Positions 37,562 to 46,117 of a stretch of DNA of 64,000 bases are shown piece by piece (the first letter of the stretch is position 1; each line of letters begins with the position of its first letter). The notes below the pieces were generated by a model, which was not told where the DNA came from, made no database searches, and was given only the letters and a program-made list of their open reading frames with translations. The stretch is from Liquorilactobacillus capillatus DSM 19910 (lineage in GTDB: Bacteria > Bacillota > Bacilli > Lactobacillales > Lactobacillaceae), in NCBI RefSeq assembly GCF_001434915.1, contig NZ_AZEF01000006.1, forward strand, positions 1-64,000, written 5' to 3'. The translations under genes were made by a program, and so were the position numbers.

Positions 37562-39157
37562 ATGAAAAATAAATTAATCTCTGGTGCTTTTTGGATGTCA
37601 TTCGGCAGTATTTTCTCACGGGTTTTAGGAATTATTTATCTTATTCCATGGCTTATGATGTTTGGTAAAGATCAAAATCAAGCACAGGCAGTCTTTAACT
37701 CTGCTTATACACCTTATTCATTGTTTCTAGCTTTAGGGACAGCGGGTTTCCCAACTGCGATTGCACGACAAGTTGCTTCTTATAACTCACAAAATAAATT
37801 TCGGAATAGTTTGCATGTTTTTAAATACGGTTTTCTTTTTATGGTATTAACCGGGGCAATATGTGGACTACTGTTATATCTTACCGCACCACTGATTGCT
37901 GCCCATAGTTCGGTTGTTTCTAAAGATGCTGCGACAACAGCTATTTATTATCTAGTACCCACAATGGTTATTTTACCGCCAATGAGTTTCATTCGAGGCT
38001 TTTTTCAAGGTAATCAAGATATGAAACCCTTTGGAGTCTCACAGTTGTGGGAGCAGTTTGTACGGGTACTCTTTATACTTGGTGCAACTTTTATCGTGCT
38101 GAAGGTTTTTCACGGAGATTACACAGAGGCCGTTAATTACAGTACACTTGCAACTCTTGTTGGAACAATTGCAAGTTATCTCTATTTATTAAATTATAGT
38201 CGGTCTAAATTACCGGAGTATCGGTTGCTCTATCAGGAAAGTGCTCCGCTCGAAAAGCAAAATATTCGTAAATTATTTCAAAGCATCATCGCAGATGCAT
38301 TACCGTTTGTTTTTGTAGGCGCAGGGATCACAATCGCACAGTTCTTTGATCAGATTACATTTAAGAGTGTTGTGACTACGATTCTCGGTGCAACAGTGCA
38401 ACAGGCTGAATTAATGTATACATATTTTGCTGCTAATCCTAATAAGATAACAACGGTGGTCGTCTCACTGACAATTGCTATCTCAGAAACGACGTTGCCA
38501 CTACTCGCAAGGTATTATGACCGGAAAGACAAACACAAGATTAGTGAAGTTATCGGTCAAAATATTGATTTAATGTTGTTAGTACTTGCTCCGACAGTTA
38601 CTCTGCTAGTGGCATTGTCATGGGAAGTAAATGGAATCTTTTTTCAGTTTGATAGTTATGGAGCTAAGCTGTTGGCAGCAGCTTTGGTTTCAAGTATTAG
38701 TCTGGCACTTTTTACCGATTTTTTTACGATTATTCAGGCAATGCGTAAACATCGAGCAGCTGTCCGTTACTTGATTGTAGGATTGATTTTGAAACTTGTA
38801 TTGCAGATTCCCTGTGTTTCTTTATGGGGAGCATTCGGAGCCATTATCAGTACTTTTGTGGCTTTCCTAGCAGCCAGTTTACTTGCCTTTAAAAAAATAA
38901 GTGCAGATAGTCTTTTACCAGGACAATTGCAGAACTCAGCTAGAATTATCATTGCTAATTTATTATTGTGTGCAGGGACATTGGTAGTGCAGTATTTACT
39001 AAGTTTGATATATCTGCCGCACACAAAAATAACTGCTTTTCTATACGCAGGTATTTTTACAATTTTATTTGGCTTTACGTATCTTCTGGTACTTGATCAA
39101 ACCCAGATATCACAGTGTGTTTTAAACAAGACTTTTATTTTAAAAAAGAAACCTTAA
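37562..39157 (+). CDS. Polysaccharide/lipid flippase-like membrane protein (YtgP type), second copy
   Basis: Membrane protein of 531 residues with about 14 helices, paralogous to the product of 6056-7729: GAFWMSFGSIFSRVLGIIYL then IPW at the start and the block MSFIRGFFQGNQDM matching SLTRGFFQGYQDM of the other copy. It lacks the 30-residue N-terminal extension. Likely exports a lipid-linked sugar precursor (peptidoglycan, teichoic acid or polysaccharide). GGAG precedes ATG 37562; terminator at 39178-39217. No sugar-transferase gene is nearby to fix the substrate. Confidence 0.8.
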   Translation: MKNKLISGAFWMSFGSIFSRVLGIIYLIPWLMMFGKDQNQAQAVFNSAYTPYSLFLALGTAGFPTAIARQVASYNSQNKFRNSLHVFKYGFLFMVLTGAICGLLLYLTAPLIAAHSSVVSKDAATTAIYYLVPTMVILPPMSFIRGFFQGNQDMKPFGVSQLWEQFVRVLFILGATFIVLKVFHGDYTEAVNYSTLATLVGTIASYLYLLNYSRSKLPEYRLLYQESAPLEKQNIRKLFQSIIADALPFVFVGAGITIAQFFDQITFKSVVTTILGATVQQAELMYTYFAANPNKITTVVVSLTIAISETTLPLLARYYDRKDKHKISEVIGQNIDLMLLVLAPTVTLLVALSWEVNGIFFQFDSYGAKLLAAALVSSISLALFTDFFTIIQAMRKHRAAVRYLIVGLILKLVLQIPCVSLWGAFGAIISTFVAFLAASLLAFKKISADSLLPGQLQNSARIIIANLLLCAGTLVVQYLLSLIYLPHTKITAFLYAGIFTILFGFTYLLVLDQTQISQCVLNKTFILKKKP

Positions 39158-39177
39158 CAACCAGTTGTTGATTTTTT

Positions 39178-39217
39178 GAAAGAGACTACCGCAAAACTAT
39201 TTTGCCGTGGTCTCTTT
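39178..39217 (+). terminator. Terminator of the second flippase
   Basis: AGAGACTACCGCAAAA pairs with TTTTGCCGTGGTCTCT (one C-C mismatch, one G-U) and is followed by TTTAAG. Confidence 0.75.
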
Positions 39218-39359
39218 AAGTTATCTCCGTTGTGGTCCCCAGGTTTTTTAAAAGCTTGTTTTTTGGAATAATTACGTGTACCTTTATCCTTATAATAAAA
39301 ATAATTCATTAATAATAATATTAAAGTGAAAGCAACTCATTGATAGAGGAGGGTTTACG

Positions 39360-40268
39360 ATGTCAACATTTGCATATGAAGTATTTAGTGAGGTCGCCAA
39401 GCAAAAAACTTTTTTTGCGGCAGCTACCCAGCTTAATGTAACGCCTTCAGCGATTAGTCATTCAATTGCGGGCTTAGAAAAGGATCTTGGTTTTGCATTA
39501 TTTATCCGAAGTAGGACTGGAGTGCGCTTAACGCCAGATGGTCAAAAAATTTTACCAATTATTCAAGGTATCTTGAATGCACAAATCAAGCTTACCGAAG
39601 AGGCCGCACGGATTAACGGGCTTAATGAGGGACGAATTCGAATCGGTGCGTTCAGTAGCGTATGTATCAATTGGTTACCAGATATTATTCGTCATTTCAA
39701 AAAAAGATACCCCAAGATCGAATTGTCAGTTACACAGGGAAACTTTAATGAGGTAGCTGAACAAGTCCGTGTAGGGACGTTAGATATTGGTTTTAGTGCA
39801 CTTCCAATTAAAGAAAAACTTGAAGTTCTGCCACTGCATCGTGATCCGATTTATTGTATAGCGCCAGAAAGCTTTAAACCGCAGGAGGAAAAAATAGTTA
39901 CGCGCAACGATATTAAGTCCAAAAGCTTTATCCTACAGCAAATTGACTATGATCGGGATACAAAGCGTGCCCTTGACGCATACAATGTTTCAGTTAATTC
40001 AATTCACTATAGTATTGATGATGCCTCAATTATTGCAATGGTTGAGAGTGGATTAGGGCTAGGAATCTTACCAGAACTGGCCTTACAGAAACTATCAGGG
40101 AATGTTAAACAATATCCCTTTAAAGAAAGGTTTTACCGGACGATTTGTCTTGTTTCACATTCAGAAGCACAGCAGACTCCCTCAACGCAGGCTTTTGTTA
40201 AAGTTATTCAAAAATACTTGCTTGAACGTTACGGTGCGGAAAGTCTGACTTTTGCAAAAGAATACTAA
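39360..40268 (+). CDS. LysR family transcriptional regulator
   Basis: DNA-binding regulator of 302 residues. Residues 1-60 form the winged helix-turn-helix (FFAAATQLNVTPSAISHSIA, GLEKDLGFALFIRSR), and residues from about 90 form the periplasmic-binding-like effector domain with the usual GRIRIGAFSSV and GLGLGILPELAL. No divergently transcribed gene is adjacent, which is unusual for LysR regulators; the closest genes are the flippase upstream and the MATE exporter downstream, both on the same strand. Target and effector unknown. Confidence 0.88.
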   Translation: MSTFAYEVFSEVAKQKTFFAAATQLNVTPSAISHSIAGLEKDLGFALFIRSRTGVRLTPDGQKILPIIQGILNAQIKLTEEAARINGLNEGRIRIGAFSSVCINWLPDIIRHFKKRYPKIELSVTQGNFNEVAEQVRVGTLDIGFSALPIKEKLEVLPLHRDPIYCIAPESFKPQEEKIVTRNDIKSKSFILQQIDYDRDTKRALDAYNVSVNSIHYSIDDASIIAMVESGLGLGILPELALQKLSGNVKQYPFKERFYRTICLVSHSEAQQTPSTQAFVKVIQKYLLERYGAESLTFAKEY

Positions 40269-40490
40269 GAAAATATAAATAAAAAGATATCGCTAATTTA
40301 AGAGTGGAAAATTTAGTTTTGATAGTATTTGTAGACTATATTACATTTTCTTTTCAATCAGGAAAACTAACTATATTTGCTATCGTTTAGTAGGTAATTG
40401 TGCTATCATGTGAAATTGTAATTTTCAAGAATTTGTGTTTATGATATTTGTTTTGTAGAAGATATGTTGGAGTCAACAAGGAGGTAAAAG

Positions 40491-41879
40491 GTGAAAGAAT
40501 TAACTAAAGGTAGTCCGGTGAAACTTATTTTAATGTTTACTATGCCGCTGTTAGTAGGAAATTTGTTTCAACAGTTGTATAGTATCTCGGACACTTTAAT
40601 TGTGGGACAGACTCTTGGAGTTAATGAACTTGCAGCAGTTGGCGCAACCGGAAGTATCCAGTTTCTAATTATTGGTTTTGCGCAAGGACTTACGGCTGGT
40701 TTGTCAATTATGACAGCACAATATTTTGGGGCGCATGATTATCGCAAGGTCAGAGTGAGTTTTGCGGCAAGTATTGTTATCTGTATAGGGGCAACTTTAA
40801 TTTTAACCTTTTTGAGTTTATTTTTTATCAATGATATTTTGAATTTAATGCAAACACCAGCAGCAATCAAACAAGATGCACAACTATTTATTTCGATCAT
40901 ATTTGCTGGGATCTTTGCTTCAATGGCTTTTAACTTATTAGCGAATATTATCCGTGCTCTTGGTGATAGTCGAACACCACTTTATTTTTTGATCGTTGCG
41001 GCGGTTTTTAATGTTATCCTGGAATTGATTTTTATCCTTGTTTTTCATATGGGTGTCGAAGGGGCAGGCTTTGCAACGGTGATAGCACAAATCTTCTCAG
41101 TAGTACTTTGTATATTGTATATTATTAAGAAGATGCCGCTTTTACAAGTGAGAAGAAGTGATTTTAAAAAAATAACGGCTCAAGAATTACGGCGCCACTT
41201 ATACGTAGGTTTGCCAATGGCTTTTCAAACATCCATTATCGCAATCGGTTCAATCATGATTCAAGCAGCGTTAAATGGTTTGGGGACGACAGCAGTTGCT
41301 GCAACAACTGCTGCAAGTAAAATTGATCAAGTAGCAATTCAACCAATGATGTCCTTTGGGATAGCGATGGCAACTTTTACAGCACAAAATTTCGGTGCCC
41401 ATAAGTATGATCGTATACTGAAGGGAGTAAAGCAAAGTTTGTTGGTTTCAGGTACTTTTAGTATCGTTGCCGGTTTGTTGATCATTCTTTTTGGTAGAAA
41501 CTTAGTTGTTTTATTTGTGGGTAAGTCAGAAGAGAAAGTCCTAAATCTATCGCAAATCTATTTCAATGTTAATGGGTCTTTTTATCTGATGCTTGCAACA
41601 CTATTTATTTTACGGTACACCCTGCAAGGATTAGGTGAAAGTGTTATTCCAACTCTTGCTGGAATTGTGGAACTTTTAATGCGCTGTATAGCGGCATTAC
41701 TTTTAGCAACCTCTGTGGGTTATGTAGGAACATGTTTTGCAAATCCATTAGCATGGTTAGGTTCCTGTCTTGTTTTGATTATTTCTTATCTGAAAGCAAT
41801 GAAGATGTTAAAACAAAAACAAGGAGATATCCAACTTGATGAAACTGTTGCAGCACAACAGATTGAATTGAGACAGTAG
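40491..41879 (+). CDS. MATE family efflux transporter
   Basis: Sodium- or proton-driven multidrug exporter with 12 membrane helices, 462 residues. The first repeat begins MFTMPLLVGNLFQQLYSISD then TLIVGQTLG, and the second repeat has GLPMAFQTSIIAIGSIMIQ, both typical of the MATE fold. Start is GTG 40491 after AAGGAGGTAAAAG. Substrate cannot be inferred; the LysR gene 222 bp upstream may be its regulator. Confidence 0.88.
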   Translation: MKELTKGSPVKLILMFTMPLLVGNLFQQLYSISDTLIVGQTLGVNELAAVGATGSIQFLIIGFAQGLTAGLSIMTAQYFGAHDYRKVRVSFAASIVICIGATLILTFLSLFFINDILNLMQTPAAIKQDAQLFISIIFAGIFASMAFNLLANIIRALGDSRTPLYFLIVAAVFNVILELIFILVFHMGVEGAGFATVIAQIFSVVLCILYIIKKMPLLQVRRSDFKKITAQELRRHLYVGLPMAFQTSIIAIGSIMIQAALNGLGTTAVAATTAASKIDQVAIQPMMSFGIAMATFTAQNFGAHKYDRILKGVKQSLLVSGTFSIVAGLLIILFGRNLVVLFVGKSEEKVLNLSQIYFNVNGSFYLMLATLFILRYTLQGLGESVIPTLAGIVELLMRCIAALLLATSVGYVGTCFANPLAWLGSCLVLIISYLKAMKMLKQKQGDIQLDETVAAQQIELRQ

Positions 41880-41975
41880 AGGATTTTACCACAGTGTATT
41901 TTTCTAAACTAAAAAGTTGCATCATTTTTTTATATTTGCTATTATGCTTAGGACATAAGAAATGAAGGTGAATTA

Positions 41976-42182
41976 ATGGAAACAAAGTTCGGAATTGGTG
42001 AAAAAGTCAAGTGTAAAAAGTTCGGTGCTTTAAACCATGATTTTGTTGGACAGATTGAGAAAGTCTACGAGAATTCTGCAATGGTTTCAATCATTGAACA
42101 TGATGATTCTGATGAGCTAGCAGTTAGTGATTTTCATAAAAGAGCGATCGTCCGTTTAAAAAGTATGAAAAAGATTTCTTAA
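41976..42182 (+). CDS. DUF2187-like small protein (68 aa)
   Basis: Small beta-rich protein. FGIGEKVKCKKFG followed by DFVGQIEKVYENSAMVSIIE follows the DUF2187 pattern, a KOW/SH3-like mini-barrel found in Firmicutes with unknown function. AAGGTGA precedes ATG 41976. It lies just upstream of tRNA-Gly and has no obvious partner. Confidence 0.6.
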   Translation: METKFGIGEKVKCKKFGALNHDFVGQIEKVYENSAMVSIIEHDDSDELAVSDFHKRAIVRLKSMKKIS

Positions 42183-42190
42183 AAATGAAG

Positions 42191-42219
42191 CTGACACATT
42201 TGTAGTTTTGTGATATACT
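42191..42219 (+). promoter_or_regulatory. Promoter of tRNA-Gly
   Basis: CTGACA (42191-42196), a 17-nt spacer and TATACT (42214-42219), 12 nt before the tRNA 5' end. Confidence 0.65.
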
Positions 42220-42231
42220 ACTCTGTGTTGT

Positions 42232-42302
42232 GCGGGTGTAGTTTAGTGGTAAAATTCCAGCTTCCCAAGCTGATGTCGCGAGTTCGATTCTCGTCACCCG
42301 CT
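42232..42302 (+). tRNA. tRNA-Gly (anticodon CCC)
   Basis: A 71-nt tRNA with acceptor arms GCGGGTG/CACCCGC, D-arm GTAGTTTAGTGGTAAAA, anticodon loop TTCCCAA within CCAGC/GCTGA, and T-arm CGAGTTCGATTCTCG. CCA is not encoded. It reads GGG codons. A single-gene unit with its own promoter and terminator. Confidence 0.95.
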
Positions 42303-42319
42303 TTGTTTTAGAGATAGGT

Positions 42320-42350
42320 AGCGTCCTATAATGCGGGACGCTTTTATTTT
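42320..42350 (+). terminator. Terminator of tRNA-Gly
   Basis: GCGTCC and GGGACGC form a stem followed by TTTTATTTT. Confidence 0.75.
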
Positions 42351-42389
42351 ATCTTAACAAGAGTATTTAGTGATTAAAAAGGAAAAATA

Positions 42390-42567
42390 GTAAGCTGTCG
42401 ATGTTTAAAGCAAGCCTAGGTTGATGTGAGCTAGGTAACGGATATAACTGAAGCGCGTTTCCTTAAAAGAACTGATTAATTAAATAATTGAGTGGATCGC
42501 TGATCAATTAGAGTGGTACCGCGGGAATTATCTCGTCTCTTACATTTTATTTAGTGTAGGGGTTTTT
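42390..42567 (+). promoter_or_regulatory. T-box leader of argS (arginine specifier)
   Basis: The conserved T-box GAGTGGTACCGCGGG lies at about 42511-42525, followed by a terminator stem (CTCTTACA/TGTAGGGG) and a seven-T run. CCTAGGTTGATGTGAGCTAGG at about 42415-42435 fits the distal part of stem I. In TGAAGCGCGTTT the specifier is best read as CGC (42454-42456, arginine), followed by a purine. A strict match to the leuS leader would shift it to GCG, so this is the less certain part. The leader is short. Confidence 0.88.
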
Positions 42568-42595
42568 TTGTCGTTAAAATCAAGGAGGAAATTTC

Positions 42596-44296
42596 ATGAA
42601 TTATAAGGAACTCATTGCAACAGCGTTAGATAATGCGTTAGAAGGACAATTAAAAAAGGAAACAATTATCCAGACGATTGAAAAGCCTAAAAGCCTAGCA
42701 TTAGGAGATTTTGCTTTCCCAACATTTCCTTTAGCTAAGATTCTGAGAAAAGCACCACAAGTAATTGCGCAGGAGATTGCGGCTAAAATAAGCATTAAAG
42801 AGTTTGAAGAAGTTCAAGCAGTGGGACCGTATGTTAACTTCTTTTTAGATAAAAGAAGTTATAGCGACACTATTTTACACCAAATTCTTGCTGAGAGAGC
42901 AGCTTATGGTAACCAGGATCTAGGACAGCAAGGAAAAGTTCCAATTGATATGTCCTCACCGAATATTGCTAAGCCAATTTCAATGGGACATCTGCGTTCA
43001 ACAGTGATTGGGAATTCAATCGCTAAGATCTTAGCTAAAACTAATTATCAGCCTGTAAAAATAAATCATTTGGGTGACTGGGGAACTCAATTTGGAAAAC
43101 TGATTGAGGCGTATAAGTTATGGGGAAGTGAAGAAGAAGTTAAAGCAGATCCAATTAATAAATTGCTTGAATATTATGTTCGTTTCCATAAAGAAGATGT
43201 TGCACACCCAGAACTAGATGATGAAGCTCGTGCATGGTTTAAACGTCTTGAAGATGGAGATGCAGAAGCTATTACTTTATGGAAATGGTTCCGTTCTGAG
43301 TCATTAAAATCATTTATGCGTATTTACAATAAGCTTGGAGTTGAATTTGATTCATTCAATGGCGAAGCTTTTTATAACGATAAAATGGACGAAGTGGTTA
43401 CATTGCTTGAGAAAAAAGGATTACTCCAAGAGAGTCGTGGCGCTCAGATTGTTGATTTAAGCAAATACAATTTAAACCCAGCCTTAATTAAGAAGACTGA
43501 TGGTGCGACGTTATATATTACGCGTGATTTAGCAGCGGCGATTTATCGGAAAAGAACATATGATTTTAGTCAATCACTTTATGTAGTTGGAAATGAGCAA
43601 ACCAATCATTTCAAACAACTCAAAGCTGTTTTGAAAGAATTAGGGGAAGATTGGTCAGATGATATTCATCATATTCCATTCGGTTTAATTACCCAAGGAG
43701 GAAAGAAACTTTCCACACGTGCTGGCCGGGTGATCTTGCTAGATGAAGTTTTAGATGATGCCGTTGCACTAGCTAAAAAGCAGATTGAAGAGAAGAACCC
43801 ACAACTTGCTGATAAGGAGTTAGTAGCTAAGCAAGTGGGTGTAGGTGCTGTTATTTTCCATGATCTTAAGAATGAACGAATGAATAATTTTGATTTTGAT
43901 TTAGAAGAAGTTGTTCGTTTTGAGGGTGAAACGGGACCATATGTCCAGTATGCGCATGCACGTGCAATGAGCATACTGCGTAAGGCTGCTAAACAGGATT
44001 TAAATGAGACCAAGTCGGCGGCCTATCAGCTAAATGATGAAGATGCCTGGGAAGTTTTACGTTTGTTAGGCTCATTTTCTGCAATCATCAAGCGTGCGGT
44101 GACGGAATATGAACCATCAGTAGTTGCTAAATATTCATTGCACTTAGCTAAATCATTTAATAAGTATTATGCTCATACCAAGGTCTTGACGAGTGATGAT
44201 CAATTAATTGCTAGAGTAGCACTTGTAAAAAGTGTTGCGGTTGTTTTAAAAGAATCTTTGCGTTTACTGGGGGTTCAAGCTCCGGTTGAAATGTAA
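42596..44296 (+). CDS. argS: Arginyl-tRNA synthetase
   Basis: Class I synthetase charging tRNA-Arg; 566 residues. The N-terminal tRNA-binding domain is followed by the HIGH-type motif in [20 protein letters not shown] at about residues 122-141. The block [16 protein letters not shown] takes the KMSKS place, and the C-terminal DALR anticodon domain includes [23 protein letters not shown] precedes ATG 42596. Regulated by the T-box upstream. Confidence 0.97.
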   Translation: MNYKELIATALDNALEGQLKKETIIQTIEKPKSLALGDFAFPTFPLAKILRKAPQVIAQEIAAKISIKEFEEVQAVGPYVNFFLDKRSYSDTILHQILAERAAYGNQDLGQQGKVPIDMSSPNIAKPISMGHLRSTVIGNSIAKILAKTNYQPVKINHLGDWGTQFGKLIEAYKLWGSEEEVKADPINKLLEYYVRFHKEDVAHPELDDEARAWFKRLEDGDAEAITLWKWFRSESLKSFMRIYNKLGVEFDSFNGEAFYNDKMDEVVTLLEKKGLLQESRGAQIVDLSKYNLNPALIKKTDGATLYITRDLAAAIYRKRTYDFSQSLYVVGNEQTNHFKQLKAVLKELGEDWSDDIHHIPFGLITQGGKKLSTRAGRVILLDEVLDDAVALAKKQIEEKNPQLADKELVAKQVGVGAVIFHDLKNERMNNFDFDLEEVVRFEGETGPYVQYAHARAMSILRKAAKQDLNETKSAAYQLNDEDAWEVLRLLGSFSAIIKRAVTEYEPSVVAKYSLHLAKSFNKYYAHTKVLTSDDQLIARVALVKSVAVVLKESLRLLGVQAPVEM

Positions 44297-44310
44297 TCTT
44301 TATAATATAT

Positions 44311-44345
44311 GACGGATATTTTTGATAGAAAAATCTGTTATTTTA
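44311..44345 (+). terminator. Probable argS terminator
   Basis: ACGGAT-TTTTT and AAAAA-TCTGT form a stem with one bulge and a G-U pair, followed by TATTTTA. Confidence 0.6.
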
Positions 44346-44374
44346 ATGTAAATAGTAAGTGAATAATTAAAATG

Positions 44375-44494
44375 AAAAGTGTACAGCTGGACTTGAGAAC
44401 CACTTTAATAAGTTATAAATTTTGTTTAGATTAAGCAGTGACAAAAATTTGTGACTAAGTAAAGTAGGAAGTCCCAACAGCGGTGCACTTTTTT
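44375..44494 (+). ncRNA. Candidate rod-like structured RNA between argS and the Crp/Fnr gene
   Basis: Nested complementary blocks pair in order across 120 nt: AAAAGTGTAC (44375-44384) with GTGCACTTTT (44483-44492), GGACTT (44389-44394) with AAGTCC (44469-44474), ACTTT (44402-44406) with AAAGT (44461-44465), AGTTA with TGACT, and AAATTTTGT (44417-44425) with ACAAAAATTT (44441-44450). It ends in six T. No family was recognised and no strong promoter was found. It could be a small RNA or an elaborate terminator. The rest of the 44495-44730 gap has no gene; a cre-like CGAAAACGGTTTCT lies at 44670-44683. Confidence 0.4.
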
Positions 44495-44730
44495 GGTTGA
44501 CCTAGGATCTGGGAAAGACAATGAAGTTAAAAGGATGAGTTGAATTTATTGTACTCCGGTTACTGAGCGGCAGAGTTACTTATTAGGTAAGTTGCGTAGT
44601 TTAGATTAGTATAAAATGAAAACACTTTTAAAACAAAAGAATTTTTATTAAAATTAACTAAATTATTATCGAAAACGGTTTCTTAACTATAATTGTAGTG
44701 TAAAATATCAATATAATAAAATTTATTTTT

Positions 44731-44756
44731 ATTCATTTTAATAAATTAATATGAAT
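44731..44756. promoter_or_regulatory. Near-palindrome upstream of the Crp/Fnr regulator gene
   Basis: A 26-nt element, ATTCAT at 44731-44736 and ATGAAT at 44751-44756, symmetric at 22 of 26 positions, ending a few bases before the ribosome binding site. It fits an operator, perhaps for autoregulation or for ArgR, whose boxes are built from TGAAT/ATTCA half-sites, though the half-site orientation here is the reverse of a single ARG box. Confidence 0.45.
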
Positions 44757-44772
44757 TATGGAGAATGAGTGA

Positions 44773-45483
44773 ATGATAAGACGACAACAAGCTTTGATAA
44801 GTGAAAAACTCGCACAGTTGAGAGTGGGCACTTTGCTGGATGAGCATTCAATTAATGAACTTTTAGCTTTTTGTACTTACAGAGAGTTTGAACATAGAGA
44901 TAATATGGGTTATCGGCCTGGGGACTTCTCTAAAGTTTATTTGATAGTCCATGGTATTGTTAGTGTAAAAATCAGTAATGAGAAAGGAAAAAATATTCGT
45001 TGTTTTTTATTAGGGAAAAATGATTTTTTCCCAATTATTATGTTTGCGGGTAATAATAAGAATAGTATTTTATTCGAGGTTAATACCTGTTCACGTGTTG
45101 AGGTATTAATTATGCCATTTGATAAAATAAAAAGTCTGACCAAAAGAAATATAAGAATTCATGAATTACACATTCAAATGAAAGATGAACTGATCGAAGA
45201 ACGAACTAATCATGCAATCGATCTATCTGCCCCGCAAATGCGGGAACGAGTAGTAGCAGAGCTATTATTTATAGGTGAAAAATTCGGTGAAACGTGTCCA
45301 GAAGGACTTAAGGTCAAGGATCACTGGATTACGCGAGAAATGTTGGGGTATCTGGTGGGAACAACTTCTAAGACCGTCAACACGACACTAGCTATATTAG
45401 AGCAGAGAGCCTTAATAACATTGTCACGTCATGTCTGGATCTTAAGACCAAAATTTCTTGAAAAATATAGACATATACAGTAA
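44773..45483 (+). CDS. Crp/Fnr family transcriptional regulator
   Basis: A 236-residue regulator. Residues from about 20 to 125 form a cyclic-nucleotide-binding-like beta roll (YRPGDFSKVYLIVHGIVSVK), followed by a dimer helix and a winged helix-turn-helix ending with ITREMLGYLVGTTSKTVNTT. The residues that bind cAMP in Crp and the cysteines of Fnr are not evident, so the signal is unknown. It sits between argS and argR, so a role in arginine metabolism (like ArcR of arginine deiminase operons) is plausible but not shown. TGGAGAATGAGTGA precedes ATG 44773. Confidence 0.85.
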   Translation: MIRRQQALISEKLAQLRVGTLLDEHSINELLAFCTYREFEHRDNMGYRPGDFSKVYLIVHGIVSVKISNEKGKNIRCFLLGKNDFFPIIMFAGNNKNSILFEVNTCSRVEVLIMPFDKIKSLTKRNIRIHELHIQMKDELIEERTNHAIDLSAPQMRERVVAELLFIGEKFGETCPEGLKVKDHWITREMLGYLVGTTSKTVNTTLAILEQRALITLSRHVWILRPKFLEKYRHIQ

Positions 45484-45548
45484 TAATTCGTTTAAAGCGA
45501 CAAGTTTTGCTATAATAACCCTAAAACGGTGCTGAAGAAGGGAATATT

Positions 45549-46019
45549 ATGAAAAAAGAACAAAGGCAAGCTAAGATTGAACAGCTAATTACACAAAATG
45601 AGATTGCAACTCAGGACGAATTGATGCAGGCTTTAGCAAGTATGGGTATCAGAGCTACGCAAGCAACTATTTCCCGTGATATTCGGGAAATGAGGATTAT
45701 TAAGGAGCAGGATACAAATGGTCGTGTCCACTATGTTGTCTTTAAGGGGGATCACCAGTCTGAAGAAGAAAAGCTCTTCGAAAACATTCATGAAATGGTA
45801 ACAGATATAACCCAAGTCGAGTTTATAAATATAATTCATACTTTACCACGCAATGCCAACGTGTTGACGGCCATTATTGATAATTTGAAACTTAAAGAAG
45901 TAGCTGGGACGATGGCAGGATACGATACAATTTTAATTATCAGTAAGTCAAGCGAAGATGCTAAAAATATTAGTGCTTTATTCAAGAAATATATTGATAA
46001 AACGATTACTACTGATTGA
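45549..46019 (+). CDS. argR: Arginine repressor ArgR/AhrC
   Basis: Arginine-dependent regulator that forms hexamers; 156 residues. The N-terminal winged helix (QDELMQALASMGIRATQATI, SRDIREM) binds ARG boxes. The C-terminal domain binds arginine and normally reads like VLTAIIDNLKLKEVAGTMAG then YDTILII here. A TGCTATAAT extended -10 lies upstream at about 45506-45517. It may control transport or breakdown genes outside the window. Confidence 0.93.
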   Translation: MKKEQRQAKIEQLITQNEIATQDELMQALASMGIRATQATISRDIREMRIIKEQDTNGRVHYVVFKGDHQSEEEKLFENIHEMVTDITQVEFINIIHTLPRNANVLTAIIDNLKLKEVAGTMAGYDTILIISKSSEDAKNISALFKKYIDKTITTD

Positions 46020-46117
46020 TCTCTTAATTATATGTTAAACTTATTTTTTTTAATTTGATATTTAAGACGATATGCTAAAATGTAGTAAATTATCTACAAA
46101 GAGGTTAAACATAAATT

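Noticed and set aside
43669-44013. 114-aa frame antisense to argS
   Set aside because: A shadow of argS codon structure with no start signals of its own.
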